From an uncultured Alphaproteobacteria bacterium (GTDB lineage: Bacteria; Pseudomonadota; Alphaproteobacteria; RUG11792), in the NCBI GenBank assembly GCA_905236375.1, contig CAJOOW010000144.1:1-6898 (forward strand): a stretch of DNA of 6,898 nt, read 5' to 3'. The position numbers and the translations under genes are program-made. Within the stretch, counting starts at the first letter, position 1, and each line of letters opens with the position of its first letter. The notes under the pieces were generated by a model. The model made no database searches. It was not told the origin of the DNA and saw only the letters and a program-made list of their open reading frames with translations. Positions 5,826 to 6,898 of this stretch are shown one piece after another.

Positions 5826-6898
5826 TTAGGCTGCTGGCGCAGTTTCTTGTTGTGTTGCTGCCTTATCAGCATTGTTAACTAATGTTTCTGCGTCACTGAG
5901 CGCTTTTGTTGCATCCACTTCAACCGAAGGCGTTTCAGGAGTTGCTGGTTCGGTTGCTGTTTGTGCATTTGCAATAGCAGCTGTGGCAGCATCTGTTGTT
6001 TCAGCAGCAGATGGTTCTGAAGTGGCATTTTCCTGCGCTTGACTTGCACTTTCAGGTTGATTTAGTCCTTTTTTGCCACGAGGCCCAGGATGTTTTGGAA
6101 AAGTTGGAATTTTTTCAAACTCTACTCCGCTATTATTTTGTCCCTTCAATTCATAATTTTTGCCAGGATTCTTTGCTTTCCACACCTCGACCGCTTTTTG
6201 CATAGAGTTTTTTAGAGCAGCAACTCCCGCTTCGGTTACTTTTGTGCCGGAAAGATGGACACAAACGAGCTGTCCGATTCCATTTGCTTCTAACATGGCG
6301 CCGATTTTCGTTATTCCAGCATCAGAAACAGAAGTTCCCGATAGGTTCAAGCTGCGAATTGAAGGCAAATCCAAAGAATCTATAACTCCATCATCAAGAT
6401 TTGGATTATCCGAAAGATTCCAAATCACAGTTTTCTTATCTTTTGCAAATTCTCCAGCCCATTTAGCAACAAACTCGTTCGAAACACCTGTGTTTGAAAG
6501 GTTTACATACAAGTTAGGAGAGTTGCTCCCGAACGATTTTGTGGCTTTGATTTTGTTATAGTATTCTGCCATCTTTGCTTCGCCATTTTGGGCAAAGTCC
6601 GTCACATTGCTAAAATCAATAACGACGTTTTGATTGTTGCCCATTTCATTATAGGCTTCTCCTGTCGTCCTTTTTACGTTATCAACTTTAAGAAATTTTA
6701 AAATTTGGTCCCACCAAGAGCCTCTCTTCTTGGCTTTTTGATCTGGATCTGAAGCATTTTCTTGCGGATCAACCGCCGTGTTGTTCTCTTCTATGGCCGG
6801 CCCATTTTCAGCAGCAGCTGTTGCTTGAGCTTCAGTTTCAGGATTTTGGACATCTTGATCCTGCCCAGAAACTTGTGTTTCGGTTGTTGCTGCGGGGG
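5826..6898 (-). CDS. Leucine-rich-repeat protein with Ala/Thr/Glu-rich flanks (5' end beyond window)
   Basis: I do not recognise this as a named family. The frame stays open from the stop at 5826 to the window edge, giving 356 residues without their N-terminus. ATG 6644 is therefore probably internal, since 84 codons of like composition precede it. Numbering from the edge, residues 1-55 are Ala/Thr/Glu/Gln/Pro-rich and acidic. A basic aromatic patch, KAKKRGSWWDQILKFLK, lies at 54-70. An LRR region at about 128-234 has four units led by VNLSNTGVS, WNLSDNPNL, LNLSGTSVS and VHLSGTKVT, spaced 28, 24 and 30 residues, near the ribonuclease-inhibitor-like LRR period. PGPRGKKG (271-278) then leads to a second low-complexity tail of Ala, Thr, Glu and Pro ending in APAA. 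The LRR suggests protein binding and the flanks suggest disorder. Secretion cannot be judged without the N-terminus. Confidence 0.8.
   Translation of the reverse strand, partial: PAATTETQVSGQDQDVQNPETEAQATAAAENGPAIEENNTAVDPQENASDPDQKAKKRGSWWDQILKFLKVDNVKRTTGEAYNEMGNNQNVVIDFSNVTDFAQNGEAKMAEYYNKIKATKSFGSNSPNLYVNLSNTGVSNEFVAKWAGEFAKDKKTVIWNLSDNPNLDDGVIDSLDLPSIRSLNLSGTSVSDAGITKIGAMLEANGIGQLVCVHLSGTKVTEAGVAALKNSMQKAVEVWKAKNPGKNYELKGQNNSGVEFEKIPTFPKHPGPRGKKGLNQPESASQAQENATSEPSAAETTDAATAAIANAQTATEPATPETPSVEVDATKALSDAETLVNNADKAATQQETAPAA

Noticed and set aside
6160..6561. Plus-strand open frame of 133 codons opposite the LRR gene
   Set aside because: It is antisense to the LRR coding region, with composition explained by that gene's codons and no family motif.
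1..6898. RNA genes, CRISPR arrays, insertion sequences or attachment sites
   Set aside because: No tRNA-like cloverleaf, rRNA block, regular spacer-repeat pattern, transposase frame or terminal inverted repeats were seen.

Overview
The window looks like a piece of an A+T-rich alphaproteobacterial chromosome. The strongest clue is a clear CtrA orthologue, the cell-cycle master regulator of Alphaproteobacteria. The PotI permease, a TauE/SafE exporter of the alphaproteobacterial layout and a class IIA HAD protein resembling the alphaproteobacterial TIGR01459 family agree with this. The low G+C (about one third by eye) and a leucine-rich-repeat protein with disordered flanks would suit a host-associated lineage such as Holosporales or a relative. 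That placement is inference and was not tested.

Layout. Positions 13-693 (+) encode an OmpR-class response regulator closest in feel to PetR/OmpR. It converges on ctrA (723-1448, -) with only 29 bp between the stops and no kinase gene nearby. A divergent A+T-rich region (about 1449-1670) holds the likely ctrA promoter, a likely promoter for the rightward genes and three copies of an 8-bp TTTTGAAA word. Rightward from there, a TauE/SafE membrane protein (about 1671-2732), a PotF-like amine-binding protein (2741-3877) and a PotI permease (3874-4683) lie 8 bp apart and with a 4-bp overlap, so they are almost certainly one transcript. The ATPase (PotG) and second permease (PotH) needed for a working transporter are not in the window, and the PotF ligand pocket is altered.

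A separate transcript follows, with a perfect TATAAT box, encoding the HAD-family protein (4773-5750, +). A stem-loop at 5767-5795 with T-runs on both sides looks like a shared terminator between this gene and a minus-strand gene (5826-6898) that runs off the right edge. That last gene encodes a protein with a short LRR domain between two Ala/Thr/Glu/Pro/Gln-rich low-complexity segments. It is the least explained item here.

No rRNA, tRNA, CRISPR, insertion sequence or origin was seen. Most of the window is ordinary housekeeping or regulatory gene content. The points worth a second look are the LRR protein, the incomplete pot operon with its unusual binding pocket, and the repeat array between ctrA and tauE.
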